This document shows positions 10,322-19,868 of a DNA stretch of 28,420 bases, piece by piece. Numbering within the stretch: position 1 is the first letter of the stretch; the number at the start of each line of letters is the position of its first letter. The notes below the pieces were generated by a model that saw nothing but the letters and a program-made list of their open reading frames with translations, was not told where the DNA came from and made no database searches. The stretch spans positions 999,545 through 1,027,964 of the forward strand of contig BFEA01000359.1 of NCBI GenBank assembly GCA_003427395.1. The letters run 5' to 3'. The position numbers and the translations under genes were made by a program. This DNA comes from Chara braunii. Taxonomy: Eukaryota > Streptophyta > Charophyceae > Charales > Characeae.

Positions 10322-10410
10322 CCGAACCATCAGAGTTTCAATATCTCAGGCGAGGAATCTTCTCTCAACCGTATCTTCCTACTCTATGGGAGGAGTTTTG
10401 TGTCATGGTT
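10267..10410 (+). repeat. Duplicated 22-bp and 13-bp blocks
   Basis: The block GGGAGGAGTTTTGTGTCATGGT occurs at 10267-10288 and 10388-10409. The block ATCTTCTCTCAAC follows the first copy directly (10289) and recurs at 10358. The order is rearranged between copies, which suggests a local duplication with shuffling at the end of the candidate coding fragment. Confidence 0.75.
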
Positions 10411-11419
10411 GACTTTCGTGTCATGGGACTCGGATGAAAGTGTTCTGAGCTTGCGGGCTTTAGGTGGCTCTATATCCGGAGACCGAAATCTCAGGAGGTA
10501 CATAGGTATATTTCGAGGCACAGGAAACACACAACCAAATGAGATATCAATGATGAGACTTTAGAGGGACCAGTGAGGACTCCTAACGAGTGCTGGCCAT
10601 GCCTATTTATCTGTGTTTTCTGAGATTATTACAAGTTCTCATTCTTCCCTCACTTACCTTTGTTATTGCTCAAGTCGGTCAGTTTTTCATCACCCACAAT
10701 GCCTTTGCTTGGTGATTATGCTCTCTGATGATCTTGTCACAGTTCTAAAAAATTAGATAAGTAGTATAATTGATACATGTACGACACACCGAAATTTCAT
10801 GATCATTAGTTTAACTTAATTATATATATTTTTTTGTTCCGAATCAAAATAAAAGATTCCTAAGACCGGGGACCGGCGAAGACCGCAATTGAAGGGTCTC
10901 GCTCGAAGCCGGACGTACACAACAGGAAGGGATATGCTTTATTTAATTTATTTATTTATTGCAAAACATCATTAAAATCCTGCGTGACGGTCCGTTGGCT
11001 TTCTAGTCACCCGAAGTGGCCCGGCTAGAAAAAAAAGTGTGACACCATTCTCAAATCCCTCCTCTGGCACTTTCGGATTTCGATACTTGGTGTCATCCGG
11101 CATTCTGGCGCTCAGGCTCAGACCTTCGATTTTGAGTTCAGCCCCGAGCCAAATTGCACTTCTGCCCTCGCGACTCAACTTGAGTCCGGTAGTTAAGACC
11201 GAACTCAAGTTGAGTTCCGACATTCAGTTTTCGGCCCCAGTGCTTGTGCTTCAGTGTGACTCGCTGCGACGTTGTGTTCGAAATCCAAGATTGCGACTTT
11301 CCGACTTTGCCACTTTGTGTCTGCGTCCGTCGAGTCGTATCAAGCTTGCGTCGAGTTGAGTGAGCGTGTGTGTGTACTCTCACTCTCCCTCCCGCTGCTC
11401 TGTCTAAGCCCGTCACACC
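10411..11419. other. No gene recognised
   Basis: This is about 1 kb of non-coding-looking DNA with A/T-rich tracts (10800-10850, 10940-10965) and an AATAAA at 10848-10853. The sequence TGTGACACC at 11038 looks like a typical LTR start, but no partner copy was found in the window. Confidence 0.4.
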
Positions 11420-11667
11420 TGGGACACGACTTTTGTCTGGAGAAGTGTCCTTTGACTGTGGGATACGACTTTTAAACATGAGACATGACTTTGCTTTTAG
11501 AATGCAACCTTTGCCTTTGGGATGTGACTATTCACAGGGTGCCTATTGGACTTGACTCCTAAGGTACCCGACTATGACCTTTCTGAACTGGCCGACTGGG
11601 TCTCCCTTGGCCTGAGACCTTGACCCTGAAATTTGAATTTGGGGTCTGCATCATGGAATGCCTTTCA
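11420..11667 (-). repeat. Element B, fragment of 3' LTR (U3 end)
   Basis: This block is repeated in the same orientation at about 27175-27459, with roughly 90% identity by eye and one extra segment of about 30 bp in the right copy. Both copies share the minus-strand beginning TGAAAGGCATTCC, which fits an LTR start, and the right copy belongs to a unit that ends in a CA next to a primer binding site (26522). I therefore read this as the U3 end of element B's 3' LTR, with the remainder of the LTR lost or unrecognisable to the left. An independent dispersed repeat is possible. Confidence 0.55.
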
Positions 11668-11901
11668 CTCACGGCGGCTTAATTTTGAGGTCCTCCAAGA
11701 AAGTTACAATCTTTATCTATCAACTATGTTGATTCCTCGCCGAGCTCTCTCATAATAAGACACTATGTGCGGTTGCCTCAACTAGCTCATCTCTAGTAAA
11801 CCAGCGATCTGTTGAAGGTTCTTGATAAGAAAATCTAACTCTATATTGTCGTTGGGGTCTATCCCTGCGTCCCGATCTCTAAACATCCTCGGCAACAATG
11901 T
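11668..11901 (-). pseudogene. Element B residual coding sequence left of the element A insertion
   Basis: On the minus strand the sequence touching element A's LTR reads CATTGTTGCCGA, close to the B RNase H sequence ACGTTGTTGCGGA found at the other side of element A (around 19922). In RNase H this corresponds to the conserved NVVADALSR region. The frame continues with about 33 open codons (RDAGIDPNDNIELDFL) to a stop at 11782-11784. It should be B's RNase H-integrase connection. The integrase itself is absent, so B has a large deletion here. Confidence 0.5.
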
Positions 11902-12421
11902 TGTAATGAACCCAGTCTGTAAGATACTCAGCAGATGTCGAAATACGAAGTAACTCAACTCTGAACAATGTCTCCAATAATCATAAACGTGATATCTGAT
12001 ACAATGTCTCGTTTCCAGTTAGACGAAGAGAGTGGGGGGGGAATAAACAAAATAGAAGGTGGAAGAGATAGTAACTATCAACGACCATAAAGAGAGTAGC
12101 CCAACATTTCCCACTCCTCAAGGCTTCCCCTCATCTCCGCATCAGCAAAACAGTATCCAGTAATGATCCTGACAGATCCTGATCGCATCGAAGTGCCACA
12201 TAGCACAATTTTCTCGTGAAGACATTGCAGACGTTCAGCAGCGCGCAGTATCGACATCAACCACATGTAAGTATCATGTTTCCTTTCAATCATTCACATA
12301 TCCCAATCTCCCTCCTTGTCGCATCCAACTCCGCAATGTAGACAATGTGGCAAATGCCACATCAGCAATGAAGACAGAGTGGCATGAGCCACAACAGCAA
12401 TGTTGAAGACAGCGTGGCCCT
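11902..12421 (-). repeat. Element A 3' LTR, part conserved in both LTRs
   Basis: It starts at plus-strand TGTAATGAACCC and is repeated at 19348-19868 in direct orientation. On the minus strand the LTR ends in GGGTTCATTACA. Plant chromovirus LTRs commonly have TG...CA ends. Homology between the two copies stops near 12421 because the right copy is truncated there; the left LTR probably continues to the pyrimidine run at 12864. Confidence 0.85.
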
Positions 12422-12863
12422 ACGCCACGTCATCATAGGTTGGCACCAAAGTAGAAAGGCGTCAGCGTGCAACAACAGTCTCACGTCGTCGTCCACAGTG
12501 TCAGCGTACAGCCAACGTCCAGCCAGCGTTAAGCCAACTTCCAGCCAACGTCCAACCAGCGTCAAGCCAACGTCAAGGCAGCATAGCAAGATTGAATGTT
12601 GACTCCCTTGAGGCCGGACCTTATGTAATGTTTGACGAGGTTGTCCAGCCTCAGGGCTGAGATTGACTTACAGCCCAAGGCATGGATCGCGTACAGTTGC
12701 GAACTTTCACTCGGTTCGAATGTTGTCTTGGTACCTGCATACAACAAGTTTATGTGTCTTGACCGACAGTCTGGGCTGGGTGCATGCAAACTTTGACTCT
12801 TGGGATGTTGGGTAGTTGACCGTGGTCAACTGTCAGACGCACAGACGTTGAGCCTACTTGAGG
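12422..12863 (-). repeat. Probable remainder of element A 3' LTR (U3 part)
   Basis: This segment lies between the block shared by both LTRs and the polypurine-tract-like sequence. It contains CCACGTCA at 12425 and an 11-12 bp minisatellite. It has no partner in the right LTR, so assignment to the LTR rests on position only. No gene is supported in it. Confidence 0.4.
12508..12582 (+). repeat. 11-12 bp minisatellite
   Basis: About seven consecutive variants of CAGCCAACGTC (CAGCCAGCGTTA, AGCCAACTTC, CAACCAGCGTCA, AGCCAACGTCA and so on). It lies in the presumed U3 region of element A's left LTR and shares the AACGTCA core with motifs scattered nearby. Confidence 0.65.
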
Positions 12864-12877
12864 TTTTCCTCCCTCTT
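12864..12877 (-). promoter_or_regulatory. Polypurine-tract-like sequence of element A
   Basis: On the minus strand this is AAGAGGGAGGAAAA, a 14-base pure purine run between the end of the integrase/chromodomain frame (13009) and the left LTR. Plus-strand DNA priming in LTR retrotransposons starts at such a tract. An LTR start (TG) is not directly adjacent (the nearest clear one is about 20 bases away), so the assignment is tentative. Confidence 0.35.
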
Positions 12878-13008
12878 GGCCTCTGAGGCCTCAGACCGGG
12901 GTCGCGGTCTGTGTGTGGCCCTGAGGTCACCTCAAGGCATATTGAGCGGGGTATTCCCGGTATTGCATTCTTGCCGGCCCAAATTTCGAGTTTCATTGCA
13001 GAAATACA

Positions 13009-13416
13009 TTATTTTTTCCTTAACCCACGTTCATATGCAACAACAATGTCAAGAGGAGTAGGCAATACTTCTTTCTTACTAAACCACCTAGCTTTAGAAG
13101 GAGGTTGAGACTTGAACTGTACCTTGTACTTCTTTTGCGACCTTCCTCTGCCACCTATAGAGAAGTAGCCATGTTCCATAATCTTTTCAACTTCGTAACC
13201 TCCATTCATAAAGGTTGGGAATATAGATGGCATGTTAGGAAACTCATGTTTTTCTACATATGGCAAAAACTTAGATGCGTGAAAGACAGGATAGGTTCTG
13301 AGGGATGGGGGTACATCAATTCGGTAAGAAGGTCCATCTGCATACCCAATCACCTTGAGAATTTCCCAGGGTCCGTAATAAACAGGTAACAGTTTTTGAG
13401 ACACGTTCTCTTCCAA
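13009..13416 (-). CDS. Element A integrase C-terminus (GPY-type module) plus chromodomain
   Basis: This is the best-preserved frame of element A, 135 codons to a natural stop. The first 50 residues form a GPY/F-type module (YYGPWEILKVIG, then PVFHASKFLPY), which binds DNA in Ty3 integrases. Residues about 68-130 form a chromodomain (GYEVEKIMEHG, then KYKVQF, KARWFSKKEVL and VVAYERGL), which in chromoviruses steers integration toward particular chromatin. The usual KWKGY segment is changed to QFKSQP, so binding may be altered. Upstream integrase frames are broken, so this is the tail of a pseudogene. Confidence 0.9.
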   Translation of the reverse strand: MEENVSQKLLPVYYGPWEILKVIGYADGPSYRIDVPPSLRTYPVFHASKFLPYVEKHEFPNMPSIFPTFMNGGYEVEKIMEHGYFSIGGRGRSQKKYKVQFKSQPPSKARWFSKKEVLPTPLDIVVAYERGLRKK

Positions 13417-13439
13417 GGAAAACTCTTTAGACTTTACCC

Positions 13440-14150
13440 AGACTAGGTCCTTTTCTTCGAATTAGGAAGGGCGACGATGCTTATTGACGTATTCAATTAT
13501 TTGTAGTTTGACTTTCTGTATATTTTCTTTAACTTTCTTTAGGTCTTCCACGTATGAAACTGCGAATTCTCGAGTGCTTGGGGGTAACCTCTAAATCTAG
13601 TCCCGAGTTAAAGCATCAATGGGGCGCCGCAGTTTTCAACCTTTACGCGATGCATTCGGTGTTCTTCCTGTAACAATATGTATACTATTATTATATGCAT
13701 TTGCAATCTTAGGTAACTTCTCATCACAATCTATGTGATCGGGTTGTACATACATGCTCAAAAGTTGTTGGTAAAGACGATTCATTTGCTCAGTTTGGCT
13801 ATTTGTTCCAGGGTGTCTACCTGACGACATGGTCAACCTAGTGCCATAGATTTCGATCAACTTTTATATTGAAGTCTAGTGAACCAGACATCCCTATCGG
13901 AAATGATGGTCTTTGGAAAACCATATTCTGAGACCCATCACATCTGAAATTTTTGGATGACGAATTCAGTCTTAGCTTTAGCCGGCAAAGGAATGAACAT
14001 AGCATATTTTGATAATCGATGTACAATGACCATCACCTACCTGTTGTCATTTCGACTCTTAGTGAGACTCATGAAATCAATATAGATAGGCTCACTTGGC
14101 TCACTTGGAATAGGTAGCGGTCTCAATAGTCCCAGGGATTCTCATGCGAG
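13440..14150 (-). pseudogene. Element A integrase catalytic core, broken
   Basis: The DDE retroviral integrase core inserts the cDNA into the genome. The first catalytic Asp is in YIDFMSL (codon 14076-14078), the second in IISDRDVWF (13896-13898) and the Glu in QTEQMNR (13799-13801). The two Asp are 60 residues apart in one frame. The Glu lies in another frame, so at least one frameshift separates them. In-frame stops follow KSRNDNR and KFQM. Supporting Ty3 signatures are HRLSKYAMFIPLP and GRHPGTNSQTEQ. It cannot be functional as it stands. Confidence 0.85.
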
Positions 14151-14159
14151 AGCTTATTC

Positions 14160-14422
14160 CTCTGGCAAACAAAACAAGTCCGTACATAGGTTAGCACATC
14201 CTCTTTTATTCATTTTCATTCAAAGAGTTCTCTCACGTCAGCATACGTCTTCTTGAAATGGAAGTATCCCTCAGTATTATGGGATTCCCCAATAATTCGA
14301 CTTTTTATTGGTTCTTTATGAGGAATACAAAGTCTTTCTTCGGTCTTACCGATGAAGAAGAGTAAACCATCAGTCATTCGATATTCGAGAAAGAGTTCAG
14401 GGTTCTTTTTGTAGGGTTTCAA
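14160..14422 (-). pseudogene. Element A integrase N-terminal HHCC zinc-binding region
   Basis: The frame reads ESHNTEGYFHFKKTYADV and, after two stops, YVRTCFVCQRNK. This gives the His-His and Cys-X2-Cys (codons at 14165-14176) expected of the integrase zinc domain that precedes the catalytic core. The stop codons between the His and Cys halves show decay. Confidence 0.8.
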
Positions 14423-14477
14423 TAATATGACTCCATATAGGATCGTTTGTATAACCCTTATGAATTTGTTATTTCAA

Positions 14478-14975
14478 TTAATTTCCAACATCGAGATAGG
14501 AGACAATCGTTCCAAGGAAATCAGCACGACTGGACCAAGCATCTGCAACCACATTGGATTTTCTTTTTATCATCTTTAGTTCAAAGTCAAATGTGTCTAT
14601 GAAGGCGGACCATCTCACCGACTTGTCAAAAAGTCTAGGTTGAGTCTTAATCCACTGCAGGGTAGAATGGTCTGAAGAGACAGTAAAGTGTTTCCCTAAC
14701 AAGTAGTGTTTTCAGGTATCAAGTGCAACAACCAAGGCATGCAATTCCCTTTCATATTTAGAGTTGACCACTTTTTCAAGCGGCAGTTTTCTGGACATAA
14801 ACTCGATAGGGCTATATCCTTTATCATCGTCTTGCTGTAATACAACTTCAATCTCATACTCACTTGCGTAAGTCGTGACAATGAAAGAGAGAGAAGGATC
14901 AATAAGTTTTTTCTCATAAACGCAACTATTAAGGAGAAGTTCCTTACAAACTTCTTGTAATAACCAGCAAGTCAT
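14478..14975 (-). pseudogene. Element A RNase H domain, first catalytic Asp lost
   Basis: RNase H removes genomic RNA during reverse transcription. The order fits Ty3 elements: FIVTTYASEYEIEVVLQQ, then SRKLPLEKV, YERELHALVVAL, SDHSTLQWI, and KSNVVADAWSSR. The conserved TDAS motif reads TYAS (codon 14868-14870), so the first catalytic Asp is replaced by Tyr. The Glu in YERELHAL and the Asp in SDHSTL are kept. A stop interrupts it after VVALDT. Confidence 0.9.
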
Positions 14976-15660
14976 AGGAAAAACATGAGCTCTGTGACAG
15001 TCTTAGGTTGTGGCCAATCTCGAATTGTTGTTACCTTCTTCTCTTCAGGCCTTAGTCCTTCTTCATTTACTATTTGCCCTAAGTATAACACTTTAGGTTT
15101 AGTGAACTCAGACTTCTTAGAATTCAGTTTGAAGTTGCCCTCGCGCAGTTTCTGAAGAACCATTCGTAGGTGTTTCTGGTGATCCTCAAGTGTCTTGCTA
15201 TACCGAGGATATCATCGAAATAGACAACTACAAACTGATCCGACCATTGACGAAATAGTTCATTCATGAACCTTTGAAAGGTTGCAGGATTAGTCAATCT
15301 GAAAGGTATAACCGCGAACTCGTAGTGACCATACGTGCTTCGGAATGTTGTCTTGTGTTGATCCTCGGGAGCCACCTCGATCTGATGGTACCCTGACTTG
15401 AGATCGATCTTACTAAAGTACCTGCATCCCTGCAATTCGTCCAACAAGTCGTCAATGCGCGGAAGTGGTTCCACGTTTTTGACAGTAACGACATGCAACC
15501 CACGATAATCAATGCATAATCTAAGTCCACCTTCCTTTTTTTGTACAAATAAGACAAAAGCACCATAACAAGATGAGCTAGGGCGAATCCATCATTTTTC
15601 AGTTAGTTCTTGCAACTGTTTCTTTAATTCCTCAAGTTCCCTAAGAGACATACGATAGAT
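14976..15660 (-). pseudogene. Element A reverse transcriptase
   Basis: This is Ty3/gypsy reverse transcriptase, which copies the element RNA into cDNA. Motifs in order are [36 protein letters not shown] (first catalytic Asp codon 15403-15405), [40 protein letters not shown] (YxDD box at 15211-15222) and the thumb region [21 protein letters not shown]. Catalytic Asp residues are present. A TGA (15592-15594) interrupts the start just before WIRPSSS, and a frameshift follows the YFDD region. Confidence 0.92.
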
Positions 15661-15949
15661 GAGACCCTTTAGAGTTTTACTACCGAGAATAATCTCAATC
15701 GTATGCTTGATAGCATACTTGGTGATTCTCGTTGGCTCAATCTGCAAGTCCTTATACTCATCAAGTAATTTTTCAATAAAGGGAGGATAGGATGAAAAGC
15801 ATTCTCATACTCACCATCATCACATCCTGATCCAACTTCTTCTTTGAGACCATAGATCATAAGGTTGAATAACTTATACAACAGAAGTACAGTGACGAGT
15901 CAGAGCCAAGCTTGTGATACAATTTAATTGCTTAAAGTTCGGACTTTCC
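15661..15949 (-). pseudogene. Element A protease-RT linker
   Basis: Frames here contain TIEIILGSKTLKGLIYRMS and LRELEELKKQLQEL, the position where Ty3 elements carry the HxIDL / P..YRMSP..EL.EL stretch that leads into RT. Spacing fits, with interruptions. There is no separate function. Confidence 0.6.
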
Positions 15950-16345
15950 GTCCTTTAACTTTACAATCTTCTCTTTGAACTTAATTTCCAGTTCGGTTTT
16001 TTCATGTCAATCAATTCCCAGAATCATGTCAAAGGGTATGTTCTTTTCAATTAGGAAGGATACTTCGTGTAATATTTTTTTTCCTTCCTGTCTTGAAATA
16101 ACATTTAACAAGATCGGCATCTTGAGAGACAGTGATCGTGATCTTCTCAACCAACATAGACATGATAGGTCTAGGTAAGTCTCTTACCTTCATTCCCAGA
16201 TGTAACTTACGAATTGTTTTTTTTTAGATATAAGACCTCGTCGATCCTGGGTCTAGTAGAGCACTTACTCACGTATGGGCAATCTCAATATTCGCGATCA
16301 TCAGTTCACCCTTACACTTAACTTTCTTAGCCCATGAACTCCTAA
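15950..16345 (-). pseudogene. Element A aspartic protease (retropepsin-like)
   Basis: Retropepsins cut the Gag-Pol polyprotein. The active-site loop reads ALLDPGSTRSYI (DPGS codons 16242-16253) instead of the usual D-(S/T)-G-(A/S), and a stop follows directly. The C-terminal signature FDMILGID follows at 16010-16033, with the conserved Trp codon changed to TGA (16007-16009). About 70 residues separate the two motifs, as expected. The copy is inactive. Confidence 0.85.
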
Positions 16346-16419
16346 GAGCTATGAGTTCATTAACGAGTTCGTCAAGGGAATCATACAGGGAGACAAAATA
16401 TAGAACAATATCAGGGTGC

Positions 16420-16935
16420 TATGGACGACTGGCCGAAGAAGAGTCATCCTCTGCCATATGAGTCGAGGGGTTGAAAGTGGTTATTGGCGCCTTACCTTTG
16501 TCTAAACCCCTCAACTCCATAGGAGCAGATGCTACTCCTACTAATTACTGCCGTTTGGGTTTGGAAGGCACCGTGCTATATAACATGCCCTGCACTACCT
16601 GCTAGTCATTCTCTCCTGTCACTCTTCACGTGACATACCCATCTTCTCTCAAGGTTTTTTGGCTGCAATGTCGGGGTGCTCGGGGAAGGAGCGTGGCCTC
16701 TTCTTTTTGTTTCATATTTTGATGTCACCATTGTTGGCCACCACAACAGTAACTTCACTCTTTCCTGACTCACTGTTGTTTGTACCTCCACCCTCGGTCT
16801 CATCTAGAGGCAGTTTTTCCACTGTATCGTCATCAAAGACGACGACATGTGGTCCTGTCGTTTTTGCCGCAACATGATTCGCTTACCATAACCGCCAATC
16901 AGACAACTTTTTACAACAGATGCATACGTTTCTTT
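16420..16935 (-). pseudogene. Element A Gag C-terminus with decayed CCHC knuckle
   Basis: Around 16880-16925 the frame reads CICCKKLSDWRLW followed by a stop, which keeps the first two Cys of a CX2CX4HX4C nucleic-acid-binding knuckle but has Asp for His and a stop for the last Cys. After it comes an acidic, Ser/Thr/Val-rich linker (PHVVVFDDDTVEKLPLDET) towards the protease. Stops interrupt it. Confidence 0.6.
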
Positions 16936-17037
16936 TACCTAAGCAGTCATTTGCTCCCTCTGGAGGGCGAGATCACGAAACTGCATGTACTTATACTTAC
17001 CGGATTAGACCTCAGCCACGAGATGTCCTCAGATGGG

Positions 17038-17595
17038 TTATGGCAAAGTTCGTGAGAAGATATAAAGGACTTCATTGTCCGGCAGGTTCAAACCTGGCAC
17101 CTGCAATAACCGATCAACTTTATGAGATAGTGCATCCACAGTTGTCCAATGTTTTTGGTCAATAGTAGTGAGCTCGTCAAAGGTCTTATCGACCGTCGTC
17201 TTGTCCAGTAATCTCTCCTGGAGGAATTGTCGGAGGGTCAATGTTTTGGCCTATTCACCTATGTCTTCGAAGTTGGCAGCGTTAGCCTCAAACAATACCC
17301 ATTCCTTGGTTGTTTCCCCTGGACATGAAGTTGTGAAAGCCACTTGGTTTTCGGGCTCTACTAGTGCAATCCCACGATATGTTTGGATGTCAGCGATCCA
17401 GAGCAACATATGTTCGCTTCTCTTTCCATTGTAGGTAAAGGAAAGTTTGATCTTCACAATTTCTTTTCTTTTTGGCTTGTCTACTTCTTTGGCCAACTCC
17501 TTATTAGCGACTTCTTTCTTTTCCACCGACTTCTCGGGTTCTTTCTTAGAACTCCTCGGTCTCTCCGACGTTACTTTCCTTATTGCATCCTTCAT
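17038..17595 (-). pseudogene. Element A Gag core (capsid-like)
   Basis: Two open pieces in one frame (17595-17251 and 17241-17038), separated by a stop. The sequence starts Lys/Glu-rich, then SFTYNGKRSEHMLLW, later DKTFDELTTIDQKHW and LSHKVDRLLQVPGLNL, and near the end YIFSRTLPEP. The same pattern (TYTGKREEN, GLTPAQILNNFARALPEP) occurs in element B, which shows they are related Gag proteins. Gag packages the element RNA into virus-like particles. Confidence 0.75.
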
Positions 17596-17642
17596 TAGTT
17601 TCTCCTGGGGTTCTTTCTTTTCCTCTTCCCCTTTGGCCCCTC

Positions 17643-18338
17643 CTAAATCATTACCTTGTTCTTACCCTTGAAAAGTTTGGTCACCGTCTCCAATGCGATA
17701 ATATTACTATCTATTTTCCTCTCAAGGTGGACAAGATAAACCATGATGATATGCAACACGGATGCAAGATCAGTTTTTGTTTCTTCATAATTAAATCTTT
17801 GTCTCATTTCATCTATCATTCTTCCATGCTGTTCCTTTTCTTTTTTCTTTCTCCGATGTTCGTCTATCCTTTTTCTTTCTTCCGTCAGTTTGTTTTCTAA
17901 TTGCTTGATGTTTTCCTCCATAATCTCTTCAGACAGTTCCGGTTCTTCCTTTCTCTCTCTTCCTTCTTCTCCTTTCACTATTCTCTTTTGGTCCATCTTC
18001 TCCAGATGTTCAGCGACATAACGATCAAGGGTTATTCGCTCTTTCTTGATAAGTTCTTCGACTCGATTATCAGTTTCCAACATCTGAACTACAGTCTCTG
18101 CAACCTCCGGTTCATCTTCTGCAGCGAGCAGATTGAACTGTATGTAAACATGTTGTTAAGCTTCTGGTCCGGCGTCATGTATCTCATCGAACAACTGGTG
18201 AAGAAGGCGTAGTAATATTTGCCTTCTCGCATCTATTTGACCACGGGTTCTTAATTCCCCCCCTTTTGCATCAGCATAGACAGTGAGACGGATATGGGGA
18301 AAAAAAAAGAGGAATGTATCTTGTGAGAATGGAGGCAC
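17643..18338 (-). pseudogene. Element A Gag N-terminal coiled-coil-like region
   Basis: One frame runs from about 18338 to 17643 with a single stop (18156-18158). The second part is extremely rich in Glu, Lys and Arg with heptad-like spacing (for example EEIMEENIKQLENKLTEERK and ERKIDSNIIALETVTKLF), typical of a long coiled coil. A comparable charged region lies at the N-terminus of element B's Gag. The start codon is uncertain; the first ATG after the stop is at 18083. Confidence 0.65.
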
Positions 18339-19332
18339 GCAGACATTTCCAAAGATAAGTCATGTTACCCAACGTGTGAATGTCGCACAATAAATAATTA
18401 GAAGACAACATTGTTTATTTCTAACTTTTGTTGTTTGTCCTATGTGTGATGACGTCCTAACAAGAGTGCATAGGTACCGCAGCCATTGTTAGTGTGATCA
18501 AGACACAACAACACAAGTGAGTATGCACGGCAACCACAAAACAGCCAGACAAATGAGTAAGTTAGCCAACACAATCAACATGAATCAATTGTCAACATTC
18601 TTTCCTCTAGGGTTGTACCATCTGCAGTACCAATGCAGCCAAACACAAGGGTCGGCACGTGGCACTACAGCAATCGTGAAGTTGTACCGCCCGCCAGTAC
18701 ACAAGTGCAAGTATCAACATCTCACCCACGGTAGCGTGCAAACATGCAACTTGTCACCCCTCGAATGCTAACGCAACATATGTGCCACGTCAGCTTCAAG
18801 GGCCAGAAAGACCTTCAGGTGGGATGCCACGTCAGCAATGCCTGAACTGCTAACTCATCTTCCACTGGTATGCTACGTCAAATCAAAATACCGATGGAGT
18901 GTGGAGCGCCATGTCAGCAGGTAAGTCGCAACACAGATACGTGCCACGCCAGACAATACCCTGCCAAAAATTCTAGGATGCAACGTCAACACCCTTGCGT
19001 TATGCCTAGTAGGCAGCACACCACATCAACAACCTCGATACCCACTCTCTCTCTCACCAACGTCACGTCAGACTGCTGCCAACAATGCTCTCGCCGATAT
19101 CTGATTGCCAAGTCAGCAACAAAGCGCCGTGGAAGCAATATCGTCGTCTTCACTTCAAGGTGTCCACGTCATCATCTTCAAGGGAGCGCGCATGCGCGTA
19201 GAAATCAATGTCTAGACTCGAGATGATAATCGCATGTGTTTATAAACGCGTTTCTCTCCAACCACGCGCGACACCTCCCACTTACCTGGGCGCCACGTGG
19301 CGCCTAACAACAGATTGTGGCGAAGAAGGTAT
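18339..19332 (-). other. Element A leader between primer site and gag
   Basis: About 1 kb without a supported gene. It is rich in CCACGTCA-type motifs (CCACGTCA at 18785, 18827 and 19164; variants such as CCATGTCAGCA and CAACGTCA between). It also holds a 12-bp palindrome CGCGCATGCGCG (19187-19198) and a 16-bp palindrome GGCGCCACGTGGCGCC (19289-19304) close to the primer site. Confidence 0.6.
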
Positions 19333-19344
19333 GATCTCATACCA
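19333..19344 (-). promoter_or_regulatory. Element A primer binding site, initiator-Met type
   Basis: On the minus strand the LTR ends ...TTACA, then ATT, then TGGTATGAGATC. The standard initiator-Met tRNA primer site is TGGTATCAGAGC, so 10 of 12 match. The position directly after the LTR end supports the call and fixes the element's orientation. The site is embedded in the perfect inverted repeat GGTATGA-TC-TCATACC (19328-19343). Confidence 0.75.
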
Positions 19345-19347
19345 AAT

Positions 19348-19868
19348 TGTAATGAACCCAGTCTGTAAGATACTCGCCAGATGTCAAAATCCAAAGTAAC
19401 TAAACTTTGAACAATGTCTCCAGTAATCATAAATGTGATCTCTGATACAATGTCTCGTTTACAGTTAGACAAAGAAAGTGGAGGGGGAATAGACAGAATG
19501 GAAGGTGGAAGAGATAGTAACCATCAATGACCACAAAGAGAGTAGCCCAACATTTCCCACTCCTTCTACAAGTTTCCCCTCGCCTCCATGTCATCAGAAC
19601 AGTATCCAGTAACGAGCCTGACAGATCCTGATCACATTGAAGTGCCATGTGGCACAGTTCTCTCGTGAAGAAGTTGAAGACAATCAGCAGCGTGCAATAT
19701 CGGCATTAACCACATGTAAGTATCCCGTTCCCCTTCAATCATCCACATATCCCGATCTCTCTCCCTGTCGCGTCCAACTCAACAATGTAGACAATGTGGC
19801 AAATGTCATGTCAGCAATGAAGACAGAGTGGAATGCGCACATCAGCAATGTTGAAAACAGCGTGGGTC
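19348..19868 (-). repeat. Element A 5' LTR, truncated at its outer end
   Basis: Direct repeat of 11902-12421, about 88% identical by eye. On the minus strand it ends with GGGTTCATTACA beside the primer site. At its other end homology to the left LTR stops at CTAC, where element B RNase H sequence begins, so roughly 440 bp of U3 present on the left are missing. Confidence 0.85.

Larger units (their letters stand above)
11902..19868 (-). mobile_element. Element A: decayed Ty3/gypsy chromovirus, nested in element B
   Basis: On the minus strand the order is 5' LTR (19868-19348), PBS, leader, gag with an N-terminal coiled-coil-like part, protease, reverse transcriptase, RNase H, integrase and chromodomain, then the 3' LTR (from about 12863 or 12421 down to 11902). 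This is the order expected for a chromovirus. The two LTR copies match at about 88% by eye over 520 bp. Every domain carries stops or frameshifts, so the copy is dead. The right LTR is shorter than the left and abuts element B's RNase H sequence directly. Confidence 0.9.

Noticed and set aside
12003-12015. TCTGATACA in A's LTRs (also 19441) resembling the complement of an initiator-Met primer site
   Set aside because: It is inside the LTR, matches only partly, and the true site directly after the LTR end is at 19333-19344.
17080-17105. GGTTCAAACC resembling a tRNA T-loop / B box
   Set aside because: It lies inside element A's gag frame (encoding VPGLNLPD on the minus strand) and has no A box or cloverleaf around it.
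17383-18212. Plus-strand Phe/Leu/Ser-rich open frames resembling membrane proteins
   Set aside because: They are the complement of the Glu/Lys-rich Gag coiled-coil codons; antisense of GAA/AAG gives TTC/CTT.
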